Shown here piece after piece: positions 55,979 through 64,000 of a DNA stretch of 64,000 nucleotides. The stretch comes from Erythrobacter sp. (GTDB lineage Bacteria > Pseudomonadota > Alphaproteobacteria > Sphingomonadales > Sphingomonadaceae). Both the position numbers and the translations under genes were made by a program. The notes below the pieces were generated by a model, which had not been told where the DNA came from, did not search any database, and saw nothing but the letters and a program-made list of their open reading frames with translations. The stretch is from the NCBI RefSeq assembly GCF_035194505.1, contig NZ_CP136573.1:2794047-2858046 (forward strand). The letters run 5' to 3'. How positions within the stretch are numbered: position 1 is the stretch's first letter; the number at the start of each line of letters is the position of its first letter.

Positions 55979-56069
55979 CGCAGACCGCCCGCCCCGCCTC
56001 CCCACCCGGCCACCATAGCCTGATGGTATCATTGGTGGCCGGGTGGGGAGGCGGGGCGGGCGGTCTGCG
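55979..56069. repeat. Perfect 37-bp inverted repeat between convergent tatC and amidohydrolase
   Basis: Arms 55979-56015 and 56033-56069 are exact reverse complements, very GC-rich, around a 17-base loop. The loop contains a small TGAT-GGT-ATCA palindrome. There is no U run on either side. It lies between two converging genes and probably acts as a bidirectional transcription barrier; a mobile palindrome is another possibility. Confidence 0.88.
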
Positions 56070-56093
56070 GTTCGCGTTAGCGAACCCGCATGA

Positions 56094-57740
56094 TTAACGC
56101 ACCTTCACCCCGCCGATCCACACCTCGTGGATCTTCGTGTCGCGGATTGCGTCGGGCGCGCTCATCAGAGGATCTCGGTCGACCAGCAGGAAGTCGGCGC
56201 GCTCGCCGGGGATCAGGCGACCGAAGCGCCCCTCGGCAAAGCCCGCATAGGCCGCGCCCGAGGTGTAGCCTGCCAGCGCCTGTTCGCGCGTCACGGTCTG
56301 CTGCGGGAACCAGCCGCCGAAAGGCTGTCCGCTGGCATCGGTGCGGCTGATCGCGGCAGCCATCCCGGCCCAGGGGTCGGCTGGTTCCACCGGCGCGTCC
56401 GAGCCGAAGGCCAGCCGCCCACCGACACTGACGACGCTGCGCCACGGATAGGCGCCCGCCAGCCGGTCGGGCCCGAGCCGTGCCTCGGCCATCAGGCGGT
56501 CGGAGGTCTGGTGGAGTGGCTGCATCGACGCGATCACCCCGTGCTCTCCCAGCTTGGGCAGGTCGATGGGATCGACGATCTGCGTGTGTTCGATGCGCCA
56601 GCGGCGATCGCCCTTGTAGCTTTCGGAAAGCTCCGCGATCGCGGCCAGCACCTCGGCATTGGCAGCATCGCCGATGGCGTGAACGGCGGTCTGGAAATTG
56701 TCCATGCTCGCGCGGCTCATCATGTTTCTGAGCTGGGCAGGGCTGAGCAGCGGCAGGCCGCGGGTGCCATGCTCGTCGGCATAGGGTGCCTTGAGGCTCG
56801 CCCCGCGCGATCCCAGCGCCCCGTCGAGGAACAACTTGATCCCGCCCATCCGCAACCGGTCATCATAAAGCCAGCCGGTGGGTTCCGGCCCCGCCATCAG
56901 CTCCAGCGTCTCGAAGCTGTCGGCATAGGACATGATGCGGACCTGCAACCGCCCTTCGTCGCCCGCGCGGCGATAGCTGGTCCAGTCGGCGGCCTTGGTG
57001 CCCATGTCGGCAACCGCGGTGACGCCCTTGGCCAGCAGCACCTCCTGCGCCTTGGCGAAAGCAAGATCGCGGTCTTCCGGGCGCGGGGCAGGAACCACCG
57101 CGCCCACCAGTTGAACCGCCTTGTCGACGAACACGCCGGCGGGCGCGCCCTTGGCATCGCGGATGATCCGCCCGCCAGCGGGATCGGGCGTCTTGGCGGT
57201 GATCCCCGCAGTGGTAATTGCGAGCGTGTTGCCCCAATTGGCGTGGTTGTCCGTGCGTTCGAGCCACACCGGGCGGTCGGACACCACCGCATCGAGTTCG
57301 GCGGCGGTCGGGAAACGACCGAGGCCCCACTTCTCCTGGTTCCAGCCGCGCCCGAGAATCCACGGGCGGCCCTGGTTCTCGGCAGCGAAGGCCTTGATCT
57401 TGGCCAGCGCCTCTTCGAGCGAATTGGTGTCCGACAGATCGAGCGTCAGCGCGGCAAAGCCGATGTCCATCACGTGCAAATGGCCGTCGATCATGCCGGG
57501 CAGCATCACGCGGCCCTTGGCATCGAGCCGGTAATCGACCTGCGGGCGCGCCTCGCCCCGCGCGAGCACGGCCACCACCTTGCCTTCCTCGTCGAACACG
57601 AGGCCGGTGAAGCGCTTGACCTTGCCCGCCTCGTCGATCGTCACCCCGTCGACATTGTCGACCAGTGTGTCAGCCCAGGCGGGCGCAGCAAGCGCGAGAG
57701 CGGAGACGGCGGCAAAAGCAAAGGCGGCAGAGCGGAACAT
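56094..57740 (-). CDS. Exported amidohydrolase (YtcJ-like, amidohydrolase 3 family)
   Basis: A 548-residue protein with a signal peptide ending APAWA-DT. The metal-dependent hydrolase core has LPGMIDGHLHV for the first metal ligands, a later IEHTQIVD and FGSDAPVEPADPW near the C-terminus. Family members hydrolyse amide or carbamate bonds; the substrate is unknown and export to the periplasm is likely. It is divergent from ilvA. Confidence 0.9.
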   Translation of the reverse strand: MFRSAAFAFAAVSALALAAPAWADTLVDNVDGVTIDEAGKVKRFTGLVFDEEGKVVAVLARGEARPQVDYRLDAKGRVMLPGMIDGHLHVMDIGFAALTLDLSDTNSLEEALAKIKAFAAENQGRPWILGRGWNQEKWGLGRFPTAAELDAVVSDRPVWLERTDNHANWGNTLAITTAGITAKTPDPAGGRIIRDAKGAPAGVFVDKAVQLVGAVVPAPRPEDRDLAFAKAQEVLLAKGVTAVADMGTKAADWTSYRRAGDEGRLQVRIMSYADSFETLELMAGPEPTGWLYDDRLRMGGIKLFLDGALGSRGASLKAPYADEHGTRGLPLLSPAQLRNMMSRASMDNFQTAVHAIGDAANAEVLAAIAELSESYKGDRRWRIEHTQIVDPIDLPKLGEHGVIASMQPLHQTSDRLMAEARLGPDRLAGAYPWRSVVSVGGRLAFGSDAPVEPADPWAGMAAAISRTDASGQPFGGWFPQQTVTREQALAGYTSGAAYAGFAEGRFGRLIPGERADFLLVDRDPLMSAPDAIRDTKIHEVWIGGVKVR

Positions 57741-57879
57741 GGCGATCCTTGCAGGCAGGATGATGGAGGCGCGGGCTTGCTATCGCTTTGCCGCGCACTT
57801 GCCAACGCCTGCGTGCGCATACGAAATCCGCGCGCAGGCGATTGCCCTTGCGCGCCCGAGCGCCTAATCCGCGCAGGTT

Positions 57880-59142
57880 ATGTCGACACAGCTAGCAGCA
57901 TCGAACCCCAAGGGCGCCGCCGCCACTCCGGCGGATCTCACCATCGACGACGTGCGCGCCGCCGCGCAGCGCATTGCCGGCGCGGTGGTCAACACCCCGA
58001 TGATGCATTCGATTACTCTGTCGCAGATCACCGGCGCGGATATCTGGCTGAAGTTCGAGAACCTCCAGTTCACCGCCGCCTACAAGGAGCGCGGGGCGCT
58101 GAATGCGCTGTTGCAACTGACCGAGGAACAGCGCGCGCGCGGCGTGATCGCGGCCTCGGCGGGCAACCATTCGCAGGGCCTTTCCTATCACGGCACCCGG
58201 CTGGGCGTGCCGGTCACCATCGTCATGCCCAAGCCCACGCCGACGGTGAAGGTGATGCAGACCGAGAGCGTCGGCGGCAAGGTGCTGCTGGAGGGCGAGA
58301 CCTTCGACGAGGCCTATGCCTATGCGCGCAAACTGGAAGTCGAGCTGGGGCTGACCTTCGTCCACCCCTTCGATGATCCCCATGTCGCCGCCGGCGCGGG
58401 CACGGTCGCGCTCGAGATGCTGGCGGTGAAGCCCGATCTTGATTGCATCGTCACCCCGATCGGCGGGGGCGGGCTGATTTCGGGCATGGCGACGGTTGCC
58501 AAGGCAGCCAATCCCGACATGCAGGTAGTGGGCGTGCAGGCCGCGCTGTTCCCCTCGATGTTCGACAAGATCAAGGGCGCGAGCCTACCCTGCGGCGGCG
58601 ATACGCTGGCGGAAGGCATCGCGGTCAAGGTGCCGGGCGATTTCACTTCCAAGGTGATTGCCGAGCGGGTGGATGACATCCTGCTGGTGGACGAGCCCGC
58701 GCTCGAAAAGGCGGTGGCGCTGCTGCTGCAGATCGAAAAGACCGTGGTTGAAGGCGCGGGCGCGGCGGGGCTGGCGGCGGTGCTGAGCAATCCCTCGCGC
58801 TTTGCCGGCAAGACCATCGGGCTGGTGCTGTGCGGCGGCAATATCGATACGCGCCTGCTCGCCAATGTGCTTCTGCGCGATCTGGCGAGGCAGGGCCGCC
58901 TCGCGCGGCTGCGGATCACCTTGCAGGATCGCCCGGGCGCGCTGTTCCGGGTGATGCGCCTGTTCGACGAGCACAACGTCAACATCATCGAGATCTACCA
59001 CCAACGCATCTTCACCACCCTGCCGGCCAAGGGCCTGATCACCGATATCGAATGCGAGGCCCGCGATGCCGAGCAGGTCGAGCGGCTGGTCGAGGGTCTG
59101 CGCGCCAATGGCTATTCGGTGCAGCTCGTCGAGCTCGGCTAA
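57880..59142 (+). CDS. ilvA: Threonine ammonia-lyase
   Basis: A 420-residue PLP enzyme that deaminates threonine to 2-oxobutanoate for isoleucine synthesis. The PLP lysine is Lys69 (FTAAYKERGAL). SAGNHSQGLSYH and the phosphate-binding GGGGLISG are present, and one C-terminal ACT domain (LRITLQDRPGALFRVMRLF) provides allosteric control. The single ACT domain and short length are those of the compact form of the enzyme. Confidence 0.93.
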   Translation: MSTQLAASNPKGAAATPADLTIDDVRAAAQRIAGAVVNTPMMHSITLSQITGADIWLKFENLQFTAAYKERGALNALLQLTEEQRARGVIAASAGNHSQGLSYHGTRLGVPVTIVMPKPTPTVKVMQTESVGGKVLLEGETFDEAYAYARKLEVELGLTFVHPFDDPHVAAGAGTVALEMLAVKPDLDCIVTPIGGGGLISGMATVAKAANPDMQVVGVQAALFPSMFDKIKGASLPCGGDTLAEGIAVKVPGDFTSKVIAERVDDILLVDEPALEKAVALLLQIEKTVVEGAGAAGLAAVLSNPSRFAGKTIGLVLCGGNIDTRLLANVLLRDLARQGRLARLRITLQDRPGALFRVMRLFDEHNVNIIEIYHQRIFTTLPAKGLITDIECEARDAEQVERLVEGLRANGYSVQLVELG

Positions 59143-59364
59143 GCCGTCATTTTTTCGCATTTGCGCCAGCGGGGCGTGCCGTTTTGCGCCATTCCGGCAG
59201 CAATTCGCGCCCCCGCTTGTCCACAGTGACGGATATTTCGCGCAGTTTCGTGGTTAAGGGACTTTTACCGAACCACGCGTGCATGCATAAAGTTCTCAGC
59301 AACCATGCATCGCACCCCGTGATTCCGGGGCCATAGCAACCGGCAAAGAGGACTGAGCGCGCAC

Positions 59365-60210
59365 GTGACGGCACCGATCCGCTTCCCGAGGTTCTTCGTG
59401 ACCAGCCCGGCACCGTGTCCCTATCTGCCCGGGCGCAGCGAGCGGAAGGTCTTCACCGAGCTGAAGGGCGCCCACGCCGATCAGCTCAACGAGGCGCTGG
59501 GCCGCATCGGCTTCCGCCGCAGCCAGACGGTTGCCTATCGTCCCTCCTGCCTTGATTGTCAGGCCTGCGTTTCGGTGCGGGTGGTGGCGAGCCAGTTCCG
59601 CGCCTCGGGGACGCAGAAGCGCGATCTGAAGCGCAATGATGATCTGATCGTCACCGAATGCCGCCCCTGGGCGACGGATGAACAATTCGCCCTGCTCGCC
59701 AAATATCTCGGCGCACGCCACCCCGATGGCGGCATGGCGGCGATGGACGAGCTCGATTATGCCGACATGATCGAGCATACGCCGGTCAGTTCGGTCGTCA
59801 CCGAATATCGCCTGCCCGGGCCGGGCGGTCGTCCCGGTCGGCTGGTGGGCGCCTGCCTCACTGATCGGCAGGGTGACGGGCTGTCGATGATCTATTCCTT
59901 CTACGATCCCGATCTCGAAGGCCGGGCGGGGATGGGCAGCTTCATCATCCTTGATCACATCCGCCGCGCGGCCGCCGAAGGCCTGCCCTATGTCTATCTC
60001 GGCTACTGGGTCGAAGGCAGCCCGCGGATGCAGTACAAGGTCCGCTATCGCCCGCTCGAGCGTCTGACGCGTGAGGGCTGGCAGCTGATGGACTCCGATG
60101 AACAGCACCGGCTGATCGCCGCGGCGACAGCGCCGCGCCAGCCGCAGGACGCGTCGCTGGCCGGCGCCCGAGGCAAGGATGGCCAGCCCGTCAAGTTCCC
60201 GGGCAGCTGA
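59365..60210 (+). CDS. bpt: Aspartate/glutamate leucyltransferase (N-end rule)
   Basis: A 281-residue ATE-type aminoacyl-tRNA-protein transferase (Bpt). It adds leucine to proteins with N-terminal Asp or Glu, marking them for ClpS/ClpAP. N-terminal PCPYLPGR and the cysteine group CLDCQACVSVRV are diagnostic, as are YFYDP-like SFYDPDLEGR and YLGYWVEGSPRMQYK. It starts GTG at 59365. Its last 32 bp overlap tamA. Confidence 0.93.
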   Translation: MTAPIRFPRFFVTSPAPCPYLPGRSERKVFTELKGAHADQLNEALGRIGFRRSQTVAYRPSCLDCQACVSVRVVASQFRASGTQKRDLKRNDDLIVTECRPWATDEQFALLAKYLGARHPDGGMAAMDELDYADMIEHTPVSSVVTEYRLPGPGGRPGRLVGACLTDRQGDGLSMIYSFYDPDLEGRAGMGSFIILDHIRRAAAEGLPYVYLGYWVEGSPRMQYKVRYRPLERLTREGWQLMDSDEQHRLIAAATAPRQPQDASLAGARGKDGQPVKFPGS

Positions 60211-62515
60211 CACGCGCCTTTCGATAAAGCGCGGTCTGCTGCTGACCGCCGGGCTCGCGCCGGTCGCGCTGGCAGCAGCGCCGCTCCATGCGCAGCAGGC
60301 ACAGGACGAGAGCGAGACCCCGCCGCCCGCCGCGATCACCGCTCCGCCCGAACCGCCCCCGGTCCCCGCCACGCTGGACGAGCTGATCCCGGCCGAAGCG
60401 GTCGCGGATCCCGAAGGCTGGGCCACCCGCGGCGCGCCGCAGGGGCCGGAAGAGGCAAATGTTTCACGTGAAACATCCGCTGAGGCGGGGTCAAACCCGC
60501 CCCAAGTCGGGGTCATCGAGGGGTCAAGTGGCTTCCTTCCCGCCCCTCCACCCGGCCTCCAGGACGCAATCGACGCCGCTTTTGCCGATTTCGCGCTCGA
60601 ATTGCCCGAGCCGCTGACCCCCGATCCCGAAGTCGAGGCCTTGGCTGCGATCGCCATGCCGGTCACCGGCGAGCTGCCCGAACTCGCCGATGTGCGGATC
60701 AGCGACACGCTGGTGCTCGGCTTCCCCGCTGCGCCCGGTGCCTTTCCAGAACAGCGCGAATTCATCGAGCGCTTCCGCCAGCTTTCGACTGTGCGCGGGC
60801 TCGATGGCGGGGCCGACAGCGCGCCGCTGGTCGCCGCGCGGGCGCGGGCGGATGAAGAGCTGCTCGGCAATATGCTGCGCACCTATGGCTATTACGCGGG
60901 CGAGGTGGTGCGCCAGCTTTCCGGCGGGCGGCGCGCGGGCGAGGATAGTGCGAGCGAGGATACGCTCGTCGATGCCGACGCCGCCATCGAGCCCTCCGTG
61001 CGCTTCGATCTGCTGCCCGGCACGCGCTACCGGTTCGGCGCGGTCGATCTGGGGGGCTTGTCGCAGATGCCCGATCCCGACGGCACGCGCCTGAGGGCCG
61101 CATTCGCGATTGCCGCGGGCGATCCGCTCTATGCGGACCGCATCCTTGAGCGCGAGCTGGAGCTGCGCGTGGCGCTGGGGGAAAGCGGCTATCCCTTCGC
61201 CAAGCTCGGCGATCCCGATCTGCTGATCGATCACGCCCGGACCGAGGGCGATCTCACCCTCGCGGTCGATCCCGGCGGGAAATATGTGTTCGGGCCGGTC
61301 ACCAGCAATGATCCCAAGTTCCTCTCCGGCCGCCATCTAGCGCGCATTGCCCGCTTTGCGCCGGGCGATGTCTACCAGCAGAGCATGGAGACCGATCTGC
61401 GGCGCGCGATCATCGCCACCGGCCTTGTCACCAGCGTCTCGATCACTCCGAGTGAAACCACGCCCCCTGCCGATGGCCAGCCGGGCGAGGTCGCGCTCGA
61501 TGTGGCGCTGGAGCGCGCACCCTTGCGCACCATTGCGGGGGCAATCGGTTACGGCACCGAGGACGGCTTCAAGCTGGAGGGCCGCTGGGAGCATCGCAAC
61601 ATTTTCCCGCCCGAAGGCGCGCTGCGGCTGCGCGGCATCCTCGGCACGCGCGAGGCGCTGGCCAGCATCGGCGTGCGCCGCAACAATTTCCGCGGGCGCG
61701 ACCAGATCCTCTCCGCCGATCTCTATGCCAGCGATATCAAGACCCTCGCGGTGGATTCGCGCGGCTTCGGCCTGCGCGCGACCTTCGAGAAGGTCTCCAA
61801 CATCCTGTTCCAGAAGCCGGTCAGCTGGCAGCTGGGGGGCGAGCTGGTCTATTCCGACGAACGCAACCGGCGTGCGCGGGGCAGCACCATCCCCCTGCCG
61901 CGCCAGACCTACTGGATCGGCGGCTTGTTCGGCAACATCACCCTCGATCAGAGCGACGATCTGCTCGATCCCAGCCGCGGCTATCGCGCCACCTTCTTCC
62001 TCGCGCCTGAAGTCTCGCGTTCGGAGGGGGACGACAGTTTCTATGTCCGCGCCCAGGCCGATGCGAGCATCTACAAACAGGTGAGCTCGACCGTGCTGGC
62101 CGCGCGCCTCAGAGCCGCCAGCATCCAGGGCGCCAGCCGCGTCGATGTCGCGCCTTCGCGGCGGCTTTATTCGGGCGGGGGCGGATCGGTGCGCGGCTAC
62201 GGCTTCCAGGGCGTCGGCCCGCGCAATGATCGCGGCGAGCCGGTGGGCGGGAGCTCGCTGGTCGAGGCCTCGGTGGAAGCGCGGATCGAAACGCCGCTGC
62301 TGGGCGGCGCGGTCGAGGTGGTGCCCTTTATCGACGCGGGCACGGTCTCGCTCGGCTCCACCCCCGATTTCCGCTTCATCCAGGTCGGCGCAGGCGTGGG
62401 CATCCGCTACAAGACCAGCTTCGGCCCGATCCGCATCGATGTCGCCGCACCGCTCAATCCCACCCCCTTCGATAGTCCCGTCGTGGTCTATGTCAGCCTC
62501 GGGCAGGCCTTCTGA
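60179..62515 (+). CDS. tamA: Outer membrane assembly factor TamA (BamA/Omp85 family)
   Basis: A 778-residue protein. It has a signal peptide ending APLHA-QQ and a long proline/glutamate/alanine-rich linker (about residues 40-135). POTRA-type domains follow (about 160-445, for example YRFGAVDLGG and FGPVTSNDPKFLSG), then a 16-stranded barrel with RRLYSGGGGSVRGYGFQGVGPR and the end VVYVSLGQAF. TamA works with TamB in lipid and outer-membrane protein transport. The linker is encoded by DNA that contains a perfect parS (residues NVSRET) and an 11-bp repeat array. ATG 60179 overlaps bpt and lacks a clear ribosome-binding site, so coupling is likely. Confidence 0.9.
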   Translation: MASPSSSRAADTRLSIKRGLLLTAGLAPVALAAAPLHAQQAQDESETPPPAAITAPPEPPPVPATLDELIPAEAVADPEGWATRGAPQGPEEANVSRETSAEAGSNPPQVGVIEGSSGFLPAPPPGLQDAIDAAFADFALELPEPLTPDPEVEALAAIAMPVTGELPELADVRISDTLVLGFPAAPGAFPEQREFIERFRQLSTVRGLDGGADSAPLVAARARADEELLGNMLRTYGYYAGEVVRQLSGGRRAGEDSASEDTLVDADAAIEPSVRFDLLPGTRYRFGAVDLGGLSQMPDPDGTRLRAAFAIAAGDPLYADRILERELELRVALGESGYPFAKLGDPDLLIDHARTEGDLTLAVDPGGKYVFGPVTSNDPKFLSGRHLARIARFAPGDVYQQSMETDLRRAIIATGLVTSVSITPSETTPPADGQPGEVALDVALERAPLRTIAGAIGYGTEDGFKLEGRWEHRNIFPPEGALRLRGILGTREALASIGVRRNNFRGRDQILSADLYASDIKTLAVDSRGFGLRATFEKVSNILFQKPVSWQLGGELVYSDERNRRARGSTIPLPRQTYWIGGLFGNITLDQSDDLLDPSRGYRATFFLAPEVSRSEGDDSFYVRAQADASIYKQVSSTVLAARLRAASIQGASRVDVAPSRRLYSGGGGSVRGYGFQGVGPRNDRGEPVGGSSLVEASVEARIETPLLGGAVEVVPFIDAGTVSLGSTPDFRFIQVGAGVGIRYKTSFGPIRIDVAAPLNPTPFDSPVVVYVSLGQAF
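60460..60475. other. parS site 3, inside the tamA coding sequence
   Basis: Exact TGTTTCACGTGAAACA, read in frame as part of NVSRET. It is 26,093 bp from parS site 2, which in turn is 26,653 bp from site 1. Confidence 0.94.
60488..60531 (+). repeat. parS-linked 11-bp repeat array 3 (four units), inside tamA
   Basis: Starting 12 bp after parS, units begin at 60488, 60499, 60510 and 60521. Unit 1 reads GGGTCAAACCC, unit 3 reads GGGTCATCGAG, and unit 4 begins GGGTCAA. Unit 2 keeps CCAA at positions 4-7. The period of 11 is not a multiple of three, so the protein does not repeat: the conserved pattern is in the DNA, not the peptide. Function unknown. Confidence 0.7.
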
Positions 62516-64000
62516 TGGCAGAGGCCGGGGACACCGTGCTGGACGCGGGGGAGGACACGCCCGCCGTGCGCAACAAGCGCCGCTGGGGCAAGCGGCTGGG
62601 CTGGGCGCTGGCGCTGCTGCTGGCACCGCTGGTGCTGGTGGCGGGTTTCCTCTCCACCCCCATCGGCAAGCGCTACATCGCCGATCAGATCGCGGCCGTC
62701 GCGCCGGCATCGGGCCTGCGCTTTGCGGTCGGACGGATCGAGGGCGATATCTACAGCAAGGCGGTGCTGCGCGATGTGCGGGTGAGCGATCCCAAGGGCG
62801 TGTTCCTCACCATCCCCGAAGTCGCGCTCGAATGGCGGCCATTGAACTGGCTGTGGAGCGGGCTCGATATCCGCGAGCTGACGGCGCGGCGCGGGCGGCT
62901 GACGCGGCTGCCCGAACTGCTCCCCGGCGATCCCGATGCGCCGCTGTTGCCCGATTTCGATATCCGCGTGGATCGCTTGGCGATTGAGAACCTCGTCATC
63001 GCGGAAGGCGTGGCGACGGCCCGTGCCGAGCGGGTGAACGCCTTGGCGCAGATCGACATCCGCGAAGGCCGCGCGCTGGTGGATGCCAAGGCCGAGCTGG
63101 GCCAGCGTGACCGGATCGCGCTGCTGCTCGATGCCGAGCCGGACGGGGACCGTTTCGATCTCGAAGGCGAATACCGCGCGCCTGCGGGCGGCGTGCTGGC
63201 GGGGCTGGCGGGGTTTGCGCAAGGGTATGACGCGCGGATTGCGGGCGACGGGACATGGCAGCGCTGGCGCGGCTGGGCGGTGGCGCGGCAGCTGGAGCAG
63301 GGCAGCGGCAAGCCGGTGAGCGGCCCGGCGGTGGCGGCGTTTCAGGTCACCAATACCGCCGGAAAGATCGGCGTGCTGGGCCGGGTGCGTCCGGGTCTGG
63401 CGGGGGAGAGCCTGCTGGCCCGCGCGGTGGGCGAGAAGCTCGCGCTCGCGGCCAGTTTCACGCTGGAGGATGGCGTGCTGGAAGGCCGCGCAGCTTTGGT
63501 GAGCCGCGCGCTCGATCTGCGCGGCGCAGGCGTGGTCGATCTGGCGGAAAACCGAGTGGAAGGCGCGCGCACCAGCGCTGCCTTGCGCGATCCCGATCTG
63601 CTGGGTGCGGGCTGGCGGTTCGAGAATACGCGCATCGCCGCCGATATCGAAGGCGATTTCCGCGACCTTGCGATTGATCATCGCCTTGCGGTCGGGCGGC
63701 TGCTGGCGAACGGGGTCGAGGCCACAGGGCTGGTGCAGGAGGGCCTTGCGCAGTTCGATGGCAAGATGATCGCGGTGCCGCTGGCGGTGACGGCGGAGCG
63801 GATCACCACCGGCAATCAATATGCCGATCCGCGCCTGGTCAAAGGCAAGCTGGCGGGCGCGCTGACCTATGATTTTGCGCGCCAGAAGCTGGCGATCGAT
63901 GCCGGACGGGTGAGCTTCCCCGGCCTCGAAGGCACGCTCGCGCTGCGCGGCGATATCCGCGCCGGAGCCTATGCTATCGCCGGTCCGGTGGCAGCGCGCG
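62515..64000 (+). CDS. tamB: Translocation and assembly module protein TamB, N-terminal part (cut by window edge)
   Basis: The first 495 residues of a large AsmA-like protein. A cytoplasmic N-terminus (KRRWGKRLGW) leads to one membrane helix (WALALLLAPLVLVAGFL), then STPIGKRYIADQIAAVAPASGL and long repeating beta-strand segments (EVALEWRPLNWLWSGLDIRELTARRG). TamB spans the periplasm and is thought to carry phospholipids to the outer membrane with TamA. ATG 62515 overlaps the tamA stop as TGATG. The rest of the gene lies outside the window. Confidence 0.92.
   Translation, partial: MAEAGDTVLDAGEDTPAVRNKRRWGKRLGWALALLLAPLVLVAGFLSTPIGKRYIADQIAAVAPASGLRFAVGRIEGDIYSKAVLRDVRVSDPKGVFLTIPEVALEWRPLNWLWSGLDIRELTARRGRLTRLPELLPGDPDAPLLPDFDIRVDRLAIENLVIAEGVATARAERVNALAQIDIREGRALVDAKAELGQRDRIALLLDAEPDGDRFDLEGEYRAPAGGVLAGLAGFAQGYDARIAGDGTWQRWRGWAVARQLEQGSGKPVSGPAVAAFQVTNTAGKIGVLGRVRPGLAGESLLARAVGEKLALAASFTLEDGVLEGRAALVSRALDLRGAGVVDLAENRVEGARTSAALRDPDLLGAGWRFENTRIAADIEGDFRDLAIDHRLAVGRLLANGVEATGLVQEGLAQFDGKMIAVPLAVTAERITTGNQYADPRLVKGKLAGALTYDFARQKLAIDAGRVSFPGLEGTLALRGDIRAGAYAIAGPVAAR

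Noticed and set aside
59219..59227. TTGTCCACA, one mismatch from a DnaA box, between ilvA and bpt
   Set aside because: It is a single site with no further boxes and no AT-rich unwinding region, so there is no support for an origin here despite the parS sites.

Overview
The window is a GC-rich bacterial chromosome segment. Gene content and order (ccoNOQP-GHI beside an FNR-family gene; argS-SPOR-nagZ-scpAB-tatABC; ispH-thrB-rnhA; bpt-tamA-tamB; many TonB receptors; a cpa/tad operon) point to an alphaproteobacterium of the Sphingomonadales, probably an Erythrobacteraceae-like genus. The family is an inference from gene neighbourhoods, not from a marker gene. I see no rRNA, tRNA, CRISPR array, prophage or transposase.

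Layout. 1-7.5 kb: micro-aerobic respiration. A cbb3 oxidase operon on the minus strand (ccoN-O-Q-P-G-H-I, the last cut by the window edge), a Crp/FNR regulator and a divergent OmpW-type porin, with two perfect FNR/FixK boxes in front of these genes. 7.7-11.8 kb: acetyl-CoA synthetase, an MHS-type transporter and a small beta-rich protein. 11.9-17 kb: an exported M16 protease and a penicillin-acylase-family hydrolase. 17.2-19.8 kb: ClpB. 20-29.6 kb: two large TonB-dependent receptors flanking an exported S9 peptidase, probably for peptide use. 29.7-32.2 kb: two different 2OG-Fe(II) oxygenases in one overlapping operon. 32.3-35.9 kb: thiolase, SDR, enoyl-CoA hydratase and a MarR regulator (acyl-CoA metabolism). 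36-43.4 kb: a Tad/Cpa pilus operon (cpaA-B-C-D-E-tadB-tadC) with no cpaF/tadA ATPase. 43.5-49.2 kb: a hydrolase/FAD oxidoreductase pair, a YegP-type protein, rnhA-thrB-ispH and a lipoprotein. 49.4-56 kb: argS, a SPOR protein, nagZ, scpA, scpB and tatABC. 56-64 kb: an amidohydrolase, ilvA, bpt, tamA and the start of tamB.

The most unusual signal is a composite centromere-like element. Three perfect parS palindromes (TGTTTCACGTGAAACA) lie at 7714, 34367 and 60460, about 26 kb apart, which suggests an origin-proximal location. Each has, on one side only and starting at the same distance (12 bp of spacer), four tandem degenerate 11-bp units of consensus GGGYCAANYNG. A GGGGTCA core sits exactly 34 bp from the parS edge in all three. 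The third copy is inside the tamA coding sequence, in a low-complexity linker. I know of no description of such an iteron-like array attached to chromosomal parS sites.
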